Below, piece by piece: positions 10,477 to 22,452 of a stretch of 64,000 nt of DNA. The notes under the pieces are model-generated. The model was not told the origin of the DNA, ran no database searches, and saw nothing but the letters and a program-made list of their open reading frames with translations. Each line of letters begins with the position of its first letter. Position 1 is the first letter of the stretch. Source of the stretch: Luteimonas panaciterrae (GTDB lineage: Bacteria > Pseudomonadota > Gammaproteobacteria > Xanthomonadales > Xanthomonadaceae); NCBI RefSeq assembly GCF_020511115.1, contig NZ_JAJAVH010000004.1:186001-250000 (forward strand). Direction: 5' to 3'. The position numbers were made by a program, and so were the translations under genes.

Positions 10477-11372
10477 GTGGAGCCTCGTCCGGCCGCGCCG
10501 GGCAGCAGCACGCTGGGTGTCGACATCGGGCCGGCTTTCGCACCGCCGATGGCGTGGTGGTACATGTGCACGTCGCGCTGCGGGTAGGGGATGCGGATGC
10601 CGGCATCGTCGAAGGCTTTCTTGACCCGCTCGATCAGATCGCACTTGGTGTTGAAGAAATCCGCGTTCGATACGTGACAGCGGATGCCCAGGTTGACGCT
10701 GTTGTCGTCTAGCGCGTAGACGAGCACGTCGGCGGCGGGCTCGGCGAGAATGCGCGGTTCCGTCTGCATCACTTGCATGGCGGTATCGCGCGCCAGGTCG
10801 ATGTCGTCGTCGTATCCGATGCCGACCACCAGTTCGATGCGGCGTTTGACATCCGGCGTGAGATTGACGATCGAATCATTGGTGACCTGGCTGTTCGGCA
10901 GCACGATGGTCTGGTTGTCCGCGCCGCGCAGTCGCGTCTGGAAGATGCTGATGGCCTCTACCTGGCCGGAAGCACCGGCGATCTCGACGATGTCGCCGAC
11001 GCGGAACGGTTTCAGCGTCACCAGCATCACGCCGGAGGCGATATTCGAGAGCGAGTCCTTCAGTGCGAGCCCGATCGCAAGGCCGGCGGCGCCGAGCACC
11101 GCGATCATCGAGGTCATTGGAACGCCGACGATCTGCAGCACGGTCAACGTCAGCACGATCAGCAGCAGGATATACACGACCTTGCGCAGGAATTGCACCG
11201 CCGTGAATTCGATGCTCGTGCGCAGCAGCATCCTTTCCGTCAGCTTGGTCAGCCATTTGGCGATGCGGAAGCCGATCAGCAGAAGCAGCGCGGCTCCCGC
11301 GAGGCGGATGCCGATGGCAATGGCGATGCTGGACCAGTGATTGCCGCCTAGATTATCGAACCAGGTGTTCAT
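10431..11372 (-). CDS. mscS: MscS family small-conductance mechanosensitive channel
   Basis: The 313-residue inner-membrane channel has three N-terminal helices, including the pore-lining [24 protein letters not shown] helix. The MscS beta domain ([21 protein letters not shown]) and the cytoplasmic alpha/beta domain ending in [12 protein letters not shown] follow. It should release solutes on hypo-osmotic shock. The last ~30 residues after HHAIGG are an extra low-complexity tail whose codons overlap the end of orn. Confidence 0.92.
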   Translation of the reverse strand: MNTWFDNLGGNHWSSIAIAIGIRLAGAALLLLIGFRIAKWLTKLTERMLLRTSIEFTAVQFLRKVVYILLLIVLTLTVLQIVGVPMTSMIAVLGAAGLAIGLALKDSLSNIASGVMLVTLKPFRVGDIVEIAGASGQVEAISIFQTRLRGADNQTIVLPNSQVTNDSIVNLTPDVKRRIELVVGIGYDDDIDLARDTAMQVMQTEPRILAEPAADVLVYALDDNSVNLGIRCHVSNADFFNTKCDLIERVKKAFDDAGIRIPYPQRDVHMYHHAIGGAKAGPMSTPSVLLPGAAGRGSTQAIEDVAKRPMKAR

Positions 11373-11397
11373 GCTCCTGTCAGGTGTCGATGAAATG

Positions 11398-11423
11398 AAA
11401 CGCCCCGCATAGGCGGGGCGTTT
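11398..11423 (-). terminator. Intrinsic terminator downstream of ppsA
   Basis: A perfect hairpin (CGCCCCGC, loop ATA-type, GGCGGGGCG) is flanked by AAA on the left and TTT on the right, so it can act in both orientations. It lies between the 3' end of ppsA (11456) and the start of mscS (11372), both on the minus strand, and so separates them. Confidence 0.85.
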
Positions 11424-11455
11424 GCAAGACTAGACGATGTCACGTTATCGCAAGG

Positions 11456-13867
<2,412 letters not shown>

Positions 13868-13971
13868 AACCAGGCACTCCGGTGTTCATGCAGTGGGGGA
13901 AGCGGGCAAGACCCGCCGAAGTTGTTATTTTACCTGTCGCGTTGCCCCACGCATCCATGGAGCCTTAACAC

Positions 13972-14790
13972 GTGACGACACGCCCGGTCTTTTATGTCTC
14001 CGACGGTACCGGCATCACCGCCGAAACGATCGGCCACAGTCTGTTGACGCAGTTCACTGAAACCGTTTTCGTCACCGACCGCATTCCCTTCGTCGACAGC
14101 CCGGAACGTGCCCGCGAGGTCGCCGAGCGCATCCGTGCCTCGGGGGAGACGTTCGCGACCAGGCCCATCGTCGTGAGCTCGTGTGTAGACCCGATGATGA
14201 CCAATCTCATCGGTGAAAGCGGTGCGCTGATGCTGGACGTGTTCGCGCCCTTCATCGAGCCGCTGGAGAACGAACTGGGGCAGGGGCGCCAGTCGCGGGT
14301 CGGCCAGGCGCACGGCATTGCCGATTTCGAGGTGTACCACCGCCGCATCAACGCGATGAACTACGCGCTCACCCATGACGATGGTATCGCCATCAATTAC
14401 GACGAGGCCGATCTGATCCTGGTCGCCGTCTCGCGCGCCGGCAAGACGCCGACCTGCGTGTACTTGGCGCTGCATTACGGTGTGCGCGCGGCGAACTATC
14501 CACTGACCGAAGAGGATCTCGAGCATGACCGTCTGCCGCCGCGCCTGCGCGCGTATCGCAACAAGCTGTTCGGGCTGACCATCGATCCGGCGCGGTTGCA
14601 ACAAATCCGCCAGGAGCGGCGCCCCAATTCCCGTTATGCCGAACTGGAGACGTGCAAGCGCGAGGTGTCGGCGGCGGAGATCCTGTTCCGCGCGGAACGC
14701 ATCCCGGTGCTGAGCACCACGCACACGTCCATTGAGGAAATCGCCAGCAAGGTGTTGACCACCCTGGGCATCCATCGCGAGATGTTCTAG
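13972..14790 (+). CDS. ppsR: PEP synthase regulatory protein (bifunctional kinase/pyrophosphorylase)
   Basis: The 272-residue DUF299-family enzyme starts at GTG 13972 with GGAG eleven bases upstream. It begins [19 protein letters not shown] and has the P-loop-like [16 protein letters not shown] segment at about residues 150-165. Members inactivate PEP synthase by ADP-dependent threonine phosphorylation and reactivate it by phosphorolysis. The divergent partner ppsA at 104 bases makes the assignment secure. Confidence 0.95.
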   Translation: MTTRPVFYVSDGTGITAETIGHSLLTQFTETVFVTDRIPFVDSPERAREVAERIRASGETFATRPIVVSSCVDPMMTNLIGESGALMLDVFAPFIEPLENELGQGRQSRVGQAHGIADFEVYHRRINAMNYALTHDDGIAINYDEADLILVAVSRAGKTPTCVYLALHYGVRAANYPLTEEDLEHDRLPPRLRAYRNKLFGLTIDPARLQQIRQERRPNSRYAELETCKREVSAAEILFRAERIPVLSTTHTSIEEIASKVLTTLGIHREMF

Positions 14791-14979
14791 GCCGGAGATT
14801 CCAGGATTCCAGCGGTTTCGTGCTGATCAAATCTGCTGATCAAGCCCGCCGATTAAACCGGGCCGGCGCCGGCCGCAAATCGCGGCGGGTGGGAATCGCG
14901 GAAGAGCTTCTACATTAGGCGTCCGCGTCAAGTTCGTCAATGCTGCCGCAAACGCGTTCGTGCGTGTAGCATCCGGCCC

Positions 14980-15495
14980 ATGTCGCAAGTAATTTCCCGC
15001 GCCGAACGCATCCCGAGACTCAGCCGTTTCGGCTGGCTGATGGGGTTGTACGCGGAAAACTTCAACCGGCTGACGCGGCTGTTCGAGCCAGCCGATCTCA
15101 CGCCGGGCGCCTACGTTTCCGTCATCGGCGACGGGCTCGACCTGCGCCTGGATGTGATCGAGCAGCATCCCTACACGACCGAACTGCGCATGACTTATGC
15201 GATGCAGGATCCGCTGACCGGCGAACCGGACCCGTCGGCATTCCTGCGCCTGTATCGCGACGCCCGCCAGGTGGAGGCGACGCATTGCTATGTCGGACGC
15301 CGCTGGCAGGATGTGATCGGGATGTTCCCGCCGCCGGCCGAGGTGCTCGGGCATCGCATGCGCATGAACACCTTCCTCGGCAAGTGGCTGCAATATCTGG
15401 CCGAACGCGGCCACGGCGTGGCGACCTTGCGCCTCGCCGGAGCGGAATCTTCACTTCTTGAAGCAGGTTTTGAAGCACGTCGCACTTCTTTTTAA
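14980..15495 (+). CDS. DUF1249 family protein (YqiB-like)
   Basis: The 171-residue product begins after about 15 residues with RFGWLMGLYAENFNRLTRLF, the signature start of DUF1249. It continues with the ELRMTYAM and DPSAFLRLYRDARQVEA blocks. Function is unknown; in many gammaproteobacteria the family sits beside the cAMP phosphodiesterase gene cpdA, but no cpdA is here. No terminator separates it from the next small gene. Confidence 0.78.
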   Translation: MSQVISRAERIPRLSRFGWLMGLYAENFNRLTRLFEPADLTPGAYVSVIGDGLDLRLDVIEQHPYTTELRMTYAMQDPLTGEPDPSAFLRLYRDARQVEATHCYVGRRWQDVIGMFPPPAEVLGHRMRMNTFLGKWLQYLAERGHGVATLRLAGAESSLLEAGFEARRTSF

Positions 15496-15592
15496 TGATC
15501 CGTTCACTGCTTTTACGCTCAGCAAACGAGCCCCGCGGACGGGAGTGCTAGCATCCTCGGCGACGCGCATGAATGCGCATGAGGAGATCTCC

Positions 15593-15772
15593 ATGACCAA
15601 ACTCGACAAACCCTTGCGACGCGAAGTGCAGATCGGCGACAAGGCCTACACCCTCACCATCGACCCCGATGGCCTCAAGCTGGTCGAGAAGGGGCATCGC
15701 AAAGGCGTCGAAGTGAGCTGGAGTTCGATCGCGAGCAGCGAGCATTCGGCCTCGCAGACCCCGACGGCATAA
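15593..15772 (+). CDS. Small conserved hypothetical protein (59 aa)
   Basis: A strong GAGGAG ribosome-binding site lies 8 bases before ATG 15593. The product is mixed hydrophilic (TKLDKPLRREVQIGDKAYTLTI, then a serine-rich tail) with no signal or membrane segment. The gene is followed immediately by an intrinsic terminator. The longer in-frame frame from 15458 overlaps the DUF1249 gene and has no family features. Function unknown. Confidence 0.6.
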   Translation: MTKLDKPLRREVQIGDKAYTLTIDPDGLKLVEKGHRKGVEVSWSSIASSEHSASQTPTA

Positions 15773-15790
15773 ATCGTCTTCTTTGGACGG

Positions 15791-15830
15791 AAAAACGAAA
15801 AGGCCCGCTATTGGCGGGCCTTTTCGTTTA
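15791..15830. terminator. Bidirectional intrinsic terminator
   Basis: AAAACGAAAAGGCCCGC, a 4-base loop and GCGGGCCTTTTCGTTT form a long hairpin flanked by A and T tracts. It closes the 59-residue protein gene on the + strand and the tRNA-Ala/tRNA-Glu unit read on the - strand. Confidence 0.9.
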
Positions 15831-15842
15831 CAGCAGTAAAGT

Positions 15843-15918
15843 TGGCGTCCCCACGGGGATTCGAACCCCGGTGTCCACCGTGAAAGGGTGGTGTCCTAGG
15901 CCTCTAGACGATGGGGAC
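15843..15918 (-). tRNA. tRNA-Glu(TTC)
   Basis: On the minus strand the gene starts GTCCCCAT and ends GGGGAC followed by G and an encoded CCA (15843-15845). The anticodon loop is CTTTCAC with anticodon TTC. The T-arm GGTTCGAATCC and the D-arm are canonical. Total length is 76 including CCA. It is downstream of tRNA-Ala in the same orientation. Confidence 0.97.
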
Positions 15919-15965
15919 GCAGTGAAACCTGAAACGCATTCCGATCGGGCCTAACGACTGGAATT

Positions 15966-16041
15966 TGGTGGAGCCAGGCGGGATCGAACCGCCGACCTCC
16001 TGCATGCCATGCAGGCGCTCTCCCAGCTGAGCTATGGCCCC
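15966..16041 (-). tRNA. tRNA-Ala(GGC)
   Basis: On the minus strand the gene starts GGGGCCATAGCTCAGCTGG and has anticodon stem CCTGC/GCAGG with loop ATGGCAT, so the anticodon is GGC. The T-arm is GGTTCGATCCC and it ends with an encoded CCA (15966-15968). It forms a pair with tRNA-Glu 47 bases away, probably one transcript ending at the terminator at 15791-15830. Confidence 0.97.
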
Positions 16042-16200
16042 ACGGCTGGAAAGCGCGAAATTCTAACGAGCGCTTGTGCGGTGCGCAAGGGTTTTGATGT
16101 CGGAATGATGACCGCGAGCTGCACGCCTGGAGATGGCTGGTCGAGAGCACCATCTGATCCCGATCCTCCAATTCCGACCAACACCCTGAAATCGTGGGAC

Positions 16201-16989
16201 ATGACGACAGAAACCACCATTGAAATGCCCCGCGCCTGGGAATCGAGGCTAGCCGGGTATCACTGGAAAGGCCAGACGATCGGCTGCTCGACGGCGGCCG
16301 TCTTCCGGCTGTCGGCGCGCGGGCGCCCGGCGCTTTTCGCCAAGACGGACCCCACCGACCCGCATGGCGAGTTGCCCGACGAAGCGGCGCGGCTGCGATG
16401 GCTGTCGGCGAACGGCATCGCATGTCCCGTGGTGCTCGCGGAAACACGGGAAGCCGGGCGCGATTGGCTGCTGTTGAGCGCGATCCCGGGGCGCGATCTG
16501 GCCTCGTCTCCACATCTCGATCCAGACCGGATCGTGGAGATTGCCGCGGACGCGTTGCGAGCGTTGCATCAATTGGATGTCGCCGCCTGTCCATTCGATC
16601 GCAGACTCGAACGGAGCATCGCGCTGGCGCATGCACGCGTGCGTGCCGGTCTCGTCGACGAGGACGATTTCGACGATGAACGCCTCGGCCGCAGTGCGGT
16701 CGATCTGTTCGAGGAACTCCAGGAACACCGGCCACATGACGAGGATCTCGTGGTGACCCACGGCGATGCCTGCCTTCCGAACCTGATCGCGGATGACGGC
16801 CGGTTCGCGGGATTCGTCGATTGCGCGCGTGCCGGCGTCGCCGATCGTCATCAGGATCTGGCGCTGGCCGCCTGGAGCATCCGGCACAACCTTGGAGAAG
16901 CGTGGGTCGCGCCTTTCCTGTCGCGTTATGGCGGTGCCGTCGATCCCGGCTGCCTCGTGTTCTATCGATTGCTGGACGAGTTCTTCTAA
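16201..16989 (+). CDS. aph(3')-II: Aminoglycoside 3'-phosphotransferase, APH(3')-II type
   Basis: The 262-residue product closely tracks the kanamycin/neomycin kinase family APH(3')-II along its whole length. It has QTIGCSTAAVFRLSARGRP (ATP-binding start), a lysine at residue 48, THGDACLPN (residues 186-194, catalytic Asp189) and FVDCARAGVADRHQDLALA (Mg2+-binding aspartate 207). It also has the identical closing FYRLLDEFF. ATG 16201 gives the family length (264). The gene is GC-rich like its neighbours with no insertion sequence nearby, so it looks like a resident chromosomal gene, as in Stenotrophomonas and Pseudomonas. Resistance in vivo is an inference. Confidence 0.92.
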   Translation: MTTETTIEMPRAWESRLAGYHWKGQTIGCSTAAVFRLSARGRPALFAKTDPTDPHGELPDEAARLRWLSANGIACPVVLAETREAGRDWLLLSAIPGRDLASSPHLDPDRIVEIAADALRALHQLDVAACPFDRRLERSIALAHARVRAGLVDEDDFDDERLGRSAVDLFEELQEHRPHDEDLVVTHGDACLPNLIADDGRFAGFVDCARAGVADRHQDLALAAWSIRHNLGEAWVAPFLSRYGGAVDPGCLVFYRLLDEFF

Positions 16990-17129
16990 GCTCTTCCCGT
17001 ATTCCTCCAAACGCGATCGAAGCTGCGCGCGGCCAAGCATCGCGACAAGAGGGATATGTGTCTTTCGATTGGTTGACACCGCCCTCGACGCAGCCGCACA
17101 TTCCCCCGATGTATTGAAGCGGCAGGACT

Positions 17130-17687
17130 GTGGTGGTGTCGGAGTCGCCGGTGGGAAGGGCAGAGGGCAGGGTGCCGCCGGTCGACGATGGCAGCTTCGA
17201 GGCTTTCGTGCGCGACAATCAGGCTGAGTTGCTGCGTTTCTTCCAGGGACGCGTGACGCAGGCGCAGGATGCGGCCGATCTCGCCCAGGAAAGCTGGACG
17301 CGATTGATGCGCTACTGGGGCAAACAGCCGCCGGACGCCATGCGCCATCTGTTGTTCAGCATCGCGCGCAATCTGCTCAACAATCATTGGCGTTGGAGCC
17401 GCTTGCGCCAGATCGAGCAGCCTACCGATTTCGCCGAGTTCGATGTGGTTTCCGAACATCCCGATCTGGAGCGGCAGTTGCAGGGGCGCCATTCGCTGCA
17501 ACGGTTGGAGGAAGCCATCGTCGCCTTGCCGCCGAAATGCCGCACGGTCTTCCTGTTGAGCCGGGTGGAGGGTCTCAGCAACGGTGAGATTGCCCGGCGT
17601 TGCGGGATTTCCGTGAAGATGGTCGAGAAGCATCTGGCCCGCGCCATTGTGAAATGCCGGGCGCAGGTAGGAGATTGGGGCGCTTGA
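17130..17687 (+). CDS. ECF RNA polymerase sigma factor, FecI-like
   Basis: The 185-residue product starts at a run of three GTG codons, so the exact start is uncertain. Region 2 (RFFQGRVTQAQDAADLAQESWTRLMRYW) and region 4 (LPPKCRTVFLLSRVEGLSNGEIARRCGISVKMVEKHLARA) are complete. The SVKMVEKHL-type recognition helix is characteristic of FecI-group sigma factors. It is followed 14 bases later by a FecR gene and then a TonB receptor with a signalling domain, so it should be the effector of a cell-surface signalling cascade. Its target promoter was not identified. Confidence 0.93.
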   Translation: MVVSESPVGRAEGRVPPVDDGSFEAFVRDNQAELLRFFQGRVTQAQDAADLAQESWTRLMRYWGKQPPDAMRHLLFSIARNLLNNHWRWSRLRQIEQPTDFAEFDVVSEHPDLERQLQGRHSLQRLEEAIVALPPKCRTVFLLSRVEGLSNGEIARRCGISVKMVEKHLARAIVKCRAQVGDWGA

Positions 17688-17701
17688 GGGTTAATGAGGC
17701 T

Positions 17702-18685
17702 ATGACCCCGATCGATGAGTCCATTTTGGAAGAGGCGGCGGACTGGTTCGCCAGGCGTCGTGACGGCGTTCGAATGCCGGCCGACGAAGCGGCTTTCCAG
17801 GCGTGGTGCCGGCGCAGCGACGCACATGCACGGGCCTATGCCGATATCGAACTGTCGTGGGAGGCCTGGGGCGTAGCGAAGGAATCGCCCCGGCTGCGGG
17901 CCATGGCGGCCGAGGCATTGGCCGAGACCGCGCCGTGGCGCCGCTCTCCGGGCTTGTCGTGGAAGCCCATGCTGCTGGCGGCCAGCGTCGCCGCCGTGGC
18001 CGCCATCGGCGTCGTGCAGATATTGCCGCTGTCCAGGCCGGAGGCACCGGTTGCGATCACCTATCGCACCCAGATCGGTGAGCAGCGGACCGAACGGCTC
18101 GCCGACGGCACCCGGGTCACGCTGAACACCGATACGGAATTGCAGGTGCGCTACGGCGAGGCGCGCCGTGAGATCACGCTCGAACACGGCGAAGCCATGT
18201 TCGACGTGGCCCACGATCCCGCGCATCCGTTCGTGGTGACCGCCGCTGGCGGCACCGTCACCGCGCTCGGCACGCGTTTCCAGGTGCGTGATGAAGCCGG
18301 CGCCGCGGCCGTCACTCTGTTGGAAGGGCGCGTGGAAGTGGCGGCGCTACGCGAGCGCAAGGTGCTCGCGCCGGGAGACGAAGCCCGTTACGGCGGCAAG
18401 AGCGGTGAAATCCGCGTGCGCCGGATCGACCCGGCCACGGCAACGAGCTGGACTCACGGACGCCTGGACTTCAGCGGTCTGCCGCTGGCCGAGGCGGTGG
18501 CCGAGGCCAACCGATATTCGACAGTGAAGTTGCGGCTGGGTGATCCACGCCTGGCCGATCTGCCGGTCGGCGGCAGTTTCCGCGTCGGGGACAACGCGTC
18601 CATCGCTTCGGCGCTGGCGGCGGTCTTCCCGGTCCAGGTAGCAAGCGCGAATGCGCAGGAGATCGTGTTGATGCCGCGGGAGTGA
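17702..18685 (+). CDS. FecR family anti-sigma factor
   Basis: The 327-residue product has the N-terminal cytoplasmic DUF4880 segment (ILEEAADWFARRRDGVRMPADEAAFQAWCRRS). One transmembrane helix follows (about residues 88-109). The periplasmic FecR domain (RTERLADGTRVTLNTDTELQVRY through GEAMFDVAHDPAHPFVVTA) comes next, then a C-terminal STN-like region. It should receive the signal from the TonB receptor in the periplasm and pass it to the adjacent sigma factor. ATG 17702 was chosen because the longer frame overlaps the sigma gene. Confidence 0.93.
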   Translation: MTPIDESILEEAADWFARRRDGVRMPADEAAFQAWCRRSDAHARAYADIELSWEAWGVAKESPRLRAMAAEALAETAPWRRSPGLSWKPMLLAASVAAVAAIGVVQILPLSRPEAPVAITYRTQIGEQRTERLADGTRVTLNTDTELQVRYGEARREITLEHGEAMFDVAHDPAHPFVVTAAGGTVTALGTRFQVRDEAGAAAVTLLEGRVEVAALRERKVLAPGDEARYGGKSGEIRVRRIDPATATSWTHGRLDFSGLPLAEAVAEANRYSTVKLRLGDPRLADLPVGGSFRVGDNASIASALAAVFPVQVASANAQEIVLMPRE

Positions 18686-18821
18686 TGGCGGTCGGGATCG
18701 CAGGGGAACAGCCGATACCCGGTCCCGATTTTCGCGGCCCGGGGTAGGGTTCGGGCGGACCTGATTGTTATCACCCTGTGTAGGCGGTATCGATCGCGGT
18801 ACTGCTCGAAATGGGGAGGTC

Positions 18822-21800
18822 ATGAGCAGGGCGGGCAGAGGAAGTTGCCTCTACGGCGCGTTATGCGTCGCACTCGGTGTGGCTTTGGGCGTTCCGGCGC
18901 CCACGGCACGGGCGCAATCGTCCGTGCATTCCACGGCGCCGCGGCTGTTCGAGATTCCCGCTGGCCCGTTGTCCGGCGCGCTCAGTGCCTGGGGCGCGCA
19001 GAGCGGCATGCAGCTCGTGTTTCCTCCGGAACTGATCGCCGGAAAGGCCGCCAGGAAAGTGTCGGGCAAATACACGGCGGGTGAGGCGCTGAACCGTCTG
19101 CTGGGCGGGACCGGTGTCATCTGGGAGACGCTCAACGACTCCACGATCGTCCTGAAGAAGGCGCCACCGCCAAGGCCGCCGAAAACGACGTCCGCGGCAT
19201 CCGGTGCGGCGACCACGGAGGAACCGAGAACGCTCGATCGCCTCATCGTCACCGGCTCCAACATCCCGACCGTCGACGCCGAAACCGCCTCGCCGGTGCA
19301 GGTCATCACGCGGATGGAGATCGAGCGAAGCGGCAAGGCCACCGTCGCCGATTATCTGCAGACGCTGACGGCAGACGGGCAGGGCTCCATCCCCAAGACC
19401 TTCGGCAACGGCTTCGCCAGCGGCGGCACAGCGATCTCGTTGCGCGGGCTCGGTGCCAGCGCCACGCTCATCCTGGTCAACGGACGCCGCATGGCTTCGT
19501 TCGGTCTGGCCGACGACGGCCAGCGGTTGTTCACCGATCTCAGTACGATTCCGCTCGAGATCATCGAACGCATCGAAGTGCTGAAGGACGGTGCTTCCGC
19601 GATCTACGGATCGGATGCGATCGCGGGTGTGGTCAACATCATCCTGCGCAAGGAATTCACCGGCGCCGTGGTGAAGGGGAGCTACGGCATCTCGGGGGAG
19701 GGCGACGGCGAACTGCGCAAGGGTTCGATCGCCGCCGGTACAGGCAATCTGGCGGGCGATGGATACAACGCCTTCATCAGCATCGAAGGCACGCAGGAGG
19801 ACGCCATCCATGTCGGCGACCGTCGTGATCGCAAATGGATCGGCACCGGCGACTGGCGTCGCTGGGGATATCCACTCGATGCCAATGCGTTTCTGAGCGG
19901 CACGATCGTTGGCAGGAACGCGCAGGCCTCGCCGGTCGGCGCGATCGAACCGGTCTCCGGCTCGGGGCGATGGGAATCGCTGCCGGGCTGCGAAGTGTTG
20001 TCCGACGTGACCCCGCAGGACCCGGGTGGCGGCTGTTTGTGGGACAGCGCCCAATTTCGCGATATCTCGCCGAAGACGCGCAGCATCAATGTCTACGCCC
20101 GTGGGACCTTCGCGCTCTCAGATCGAGCGGAGCTGTACGCGGAGTTCGGATACGCGAGGAACAAGACGCGCTCTTCCTTCGCTCCCTCGAGCGTTTCCGG
20201 CTCCTGGGGCGGCGTCAATGCCAATTCTGGCCCTGGGGCGACCCGGCTGGGTGCCGATCATCCCGACAATCCCTACGACGTGCCGGTTCGTCTCCGCTAT
20301 TCGGCATTCGACGTCGGCCCGAGAGTCAACGAATCCGACAATCAGGCCGCCCGCATCCTGATCGGGATGAAGGGCGTCGCGGAGGCATGGGATTACGATC
20401 TGGCCTACCAGCATTCGCAGAGTGATCTGCAAGTCGTCAGAACCGGGTATCTGCACTATGGCCGCGTGCGACAGGTGCTCACCGATCCCGACAGCCCGGT
20501 CGGCTACTGGCGGATCGGCGTTAATTCCGGTCTGAATTCGCAAGCGCTCTACGACTACATCTCGCCAAAGATCAGCGCGCATTCGACGACCAAGCAGGAC
20601 ATGGCCGACGCCAAGGCGTCACGCTCGCTGCTCGACTTGAAAGGCGGCCCGCTGGGTCTCGCGTTCGGCATCGAATTGCGCAGGCAATCGATCGCATTGA
20701 CGCCGGCGAGTTTCACCGAGAGCAGGCAGATCATCGGCCTCGGATATTCCGCCTACTCGGGCGTGGAGGAAGTCGCGGCCGTCTATGGCGAACTGCAGGC
20801 GCCACTGACGGACTCCCTGAAATTGTCAGGCGCGGTGCGCCTGGACAAATACAAAGGCTACAAAGCCATCGCGAGCCCGAAGCTCGGGATCAAGTGGCAG
20901 CCCTTGTCCTGGATGGCATTGCGGGCGAGTTACACGGAAGGTGTGCGGGCGCCCAGTCCGATCGAAGCGGGCAATGGCGGCCTGGCGAGCTTCACTGCCG
21001 CGCGTGATCCGGTTCGATGCCCGGATGGCACGCCAGCGCCAGGTGCCGGTCCTGATGATTGCGAACTCAAACCGATCGACATTTTCATTGCGCCCAATCG
21101 CGATCTGAAGCCGGAAAGAGCGAAGCATTACTCGATCGGAGCGGTGTTCGATCCAACCCCGACGACATCACTGACGCTGGATTTTTTTCAAATCCGCCGC
21201 AGGAACGAAATCCTGGTTCAGGATTTCCTCGCCGAGCTCGTGAAGAACGGCGACAACATCCATCGTGACGACGACGATCTGCCCGGTCGACCACACACTG
21301 GAACACTCCAGGGCATCGATCTGGCCTATGCGAATGCCGATTCCACCTTCGTGCAGGGATTCGATTTCAGCGCCCGTCAGCGTTTCGAACTGGGAAGCTC
21401 GGCAAACCTCATGCTCGATCTTCAGTGGACGCGCATGAATTCGTTTGAACGCAATACGGGTGGCGTCAAGACGGAATACGCGGGCACGCACGGGGATTGC
21501 AATGTCACCAATTGCATCGGCATTCCCAAGGACAGGATCAACCTCGGCGCCACCTGGGACAACGGCGATTGGAGCGTCAGCGGTGTGGTGAATTATCGCG
21601 GCAAGCTCGACAACACCTATGGGAGGACGGAGCTGTTTTCCCCTGACGGCGTCACGATGCTCAGACGGCCTTCGGAATGCGGAAGCAAGTTTTCGGATGG
21701 GTCGGATGCGCCGCGTGGTTGCGAGCTTGAGTCGTTCTACACCATCAACCTGTCTGGAAGCTGGCGTCCCAGCGAAGTGCTCGAGTTGTTCGGATCGGTG

Positions 21801-21929
21801 CAGAACGTGACCGACAGGGTCGCGCCGCTGGATCCGCTGACTTACGGCGCCGTCGGCTACAACCCCCTCGATTACGGCGGCGCGGTTGGCCGCTATTACA
21901 CGGTGGGCGTCAAATATGCCTTCCGATAA
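18822..21929 (+). CDS. TonB-dependent outer-membrane receptor with STN signalling domain
   Basis: The 1035-residue product starts at ATG 18822 behind a GGGGAGGT Shine-Dalgarno. A signal peptide (1-31) is followed by an STN domain (about 41-112, FEIPAGPLSGALSAWGAQSGMQ), a proline-rich linker and a TonB-box-like LDRLIVTGS (138-146). The plug comes next (LRGLGASATLILVNGRRMAS, IEVLKDGASAIYGSDAIAGVVNIIL), then a barrel to the end. The last residue is arginine rather than the usual phenylalanine (YAFR). The STN domain and the FecI/FecR pair upstream show it is a signalling transducer. Its ligand is not recognisable. Confidence 0.93.
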   Translation: MSRAGRGSCLYGALCVALGVALGVPAPTARAQSSVHSTAPRLFEIPAGPLSGALSAWGAQSGMQLVFPPELIAGKAARKVSGKYTAGEALNRLLGGTGVIWETLNDSTIVLKKAPPPRPPKTTSAASGAATTEEPRTLDRLIVTGSNIPTVDAETASPVQVITRMEIERSGKATVADYLQTLTADGQGSIPKTFGNGFASGGTAISLRGLGASATLILVNGRRMASFGLADDGQRLFTDLSTIPLEIIERIEVLKDGASAIYGSDAIAGVVNIILRKEFTGAVVKGSYGISGEGDGELRKGSIAAGTGNLAGDGYNAFISIEGTQEDAIHVGDRRDRKWIGTGDWRRWGYPLDANAFLSGTIVGRNAQASPVGAIEPVSGSGRWESLPGCEVLSDVTPQDPGGGCLWDSAQFRDISPKTRSINVYARGTFALSDRAELYAEFGYARNKTRSSFAPSSVSGSWGGVNANSGPGATRLGADHPDNPYDVPVRLRYSAFDVGPRVNESDNQAARILIGMKGVAEAWDYDLAYQHSQSDLQVVRTGYLHYGRVRQVLTDPDSPVGYWRIGVNSGLNSQALYDYISPKISAHSTTKQDMADAKASRSLLDLKGGPLGLAFGIELRRQSIALTPASFTESRQIIGLGYSAYSGVEEVAAVYGELQAPLTDSLKLSGAVRLDKYKGYKAIASPKLGIKWQPLSWMALRASYTEGVRAPSPIEAGNGGLASFTAARDPVRCPDGTPAPGAGPDDCELKPIDIFIAPNRDLKPERAKHYSIGAVFDPTPTTSLTLDFFQIRRRNEILVQDFLAELVKNGDNIHRDDDDLPGRPHTGTLQGIDLAYANADSTFVQGFDFSARQRFELGSSANLMLDLQWTRMNSFERNTGGVKTEYAGTHGDCNVTNCIGIPKDRINLGATWDNGDWSVSGVVNYRGKLDNTYGRTELFSPDGVTMLRRPSECGSKFSDGSDAPRGCELESFYTINLSGSWRPSEVLELFGSVQNVTDRVAPLDPLTYGAVGYNPLDYGGAVGRYYTVGVKYAFR

Positions 21930-21984
21930 CACTTTCGGTCCGACAAGGCCGAATTCAATTTTTGGGAAACGGAGAGGAGAAGAA

Positions 21985-22452
21985 ATGAAAGCTTTATTCG
22001 CCGCGGGATTGATCCTGATCGCCATTTCGGGTTCATCCATCGCGGGAGATATCACGCTTCAGCAACCAGGCGAGATCATCGCCCAGCAGAAGGCGATTCG
22101 TGTGGACGTCGAAGCGGAAAAAGGACGATTCGAGACCATGCCCAAGGTCAAGCGCAAGAAGATCCTGGCCGACCAGGACAAGCTGTTCGGGCTTCTCGAC
22201 GGGAAAACGGATGCTGCGGAATTGAGCGAGCCGGAGCGGACCGAAGTGAAGGCGCTGCTCGCATCGATTTCAGGTGCGATCGAGAACAAGGAAGACGAGC
22301 GCATGATCTGCACACGCGAGCAGAAAACTGGCAGCAACTTCACCACGAAGGTCTGTCGTTCGGTCGCACAGATTCGCGCCGAGAAGGAATCGGCGGACAG
22401 GAACATGAAAGACATGACACGGCAGACTTGTAGCGAAAGAGGCTGCTTCTGA
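21985..22452 (+). CDS. Small secreted protein downstream of TonB receptor
   Basis: The 155-residue product has a clear signal peptide (MKALFAAGLILIAISGSSIAG) and a perfect purine-rich ribosome site (GGAGAGGAGA) before ATG 21985. The mature part is lysine/glutamate-rich and helical. It ends with MICTREQKTGSNFTTKVCRSV and TCSERGCF, giving four cysteines likely paired in the periplasm. The C-x-x-x-x-x-TGS-x5-VC pattern resembles short secreted proteins of Xanthomonadales and sphingomonads of unknown role. It lies 55 bases after the receptor gene and is probably co-transcribed. Confidence 0.75.
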   Translation: MKALFAAGLILIAISGSSIAGDITLQQPGEIIAQQKAIRVDVEAEKGRFETMPKVKRKKILADQDKLFGLLDGKTDAAELSEPERTEVKALLASISGAIENKEDERMICTREQKTGSNFTTKVCRSVAQIRAEKESADRNMKDMTRQTCSERGCF

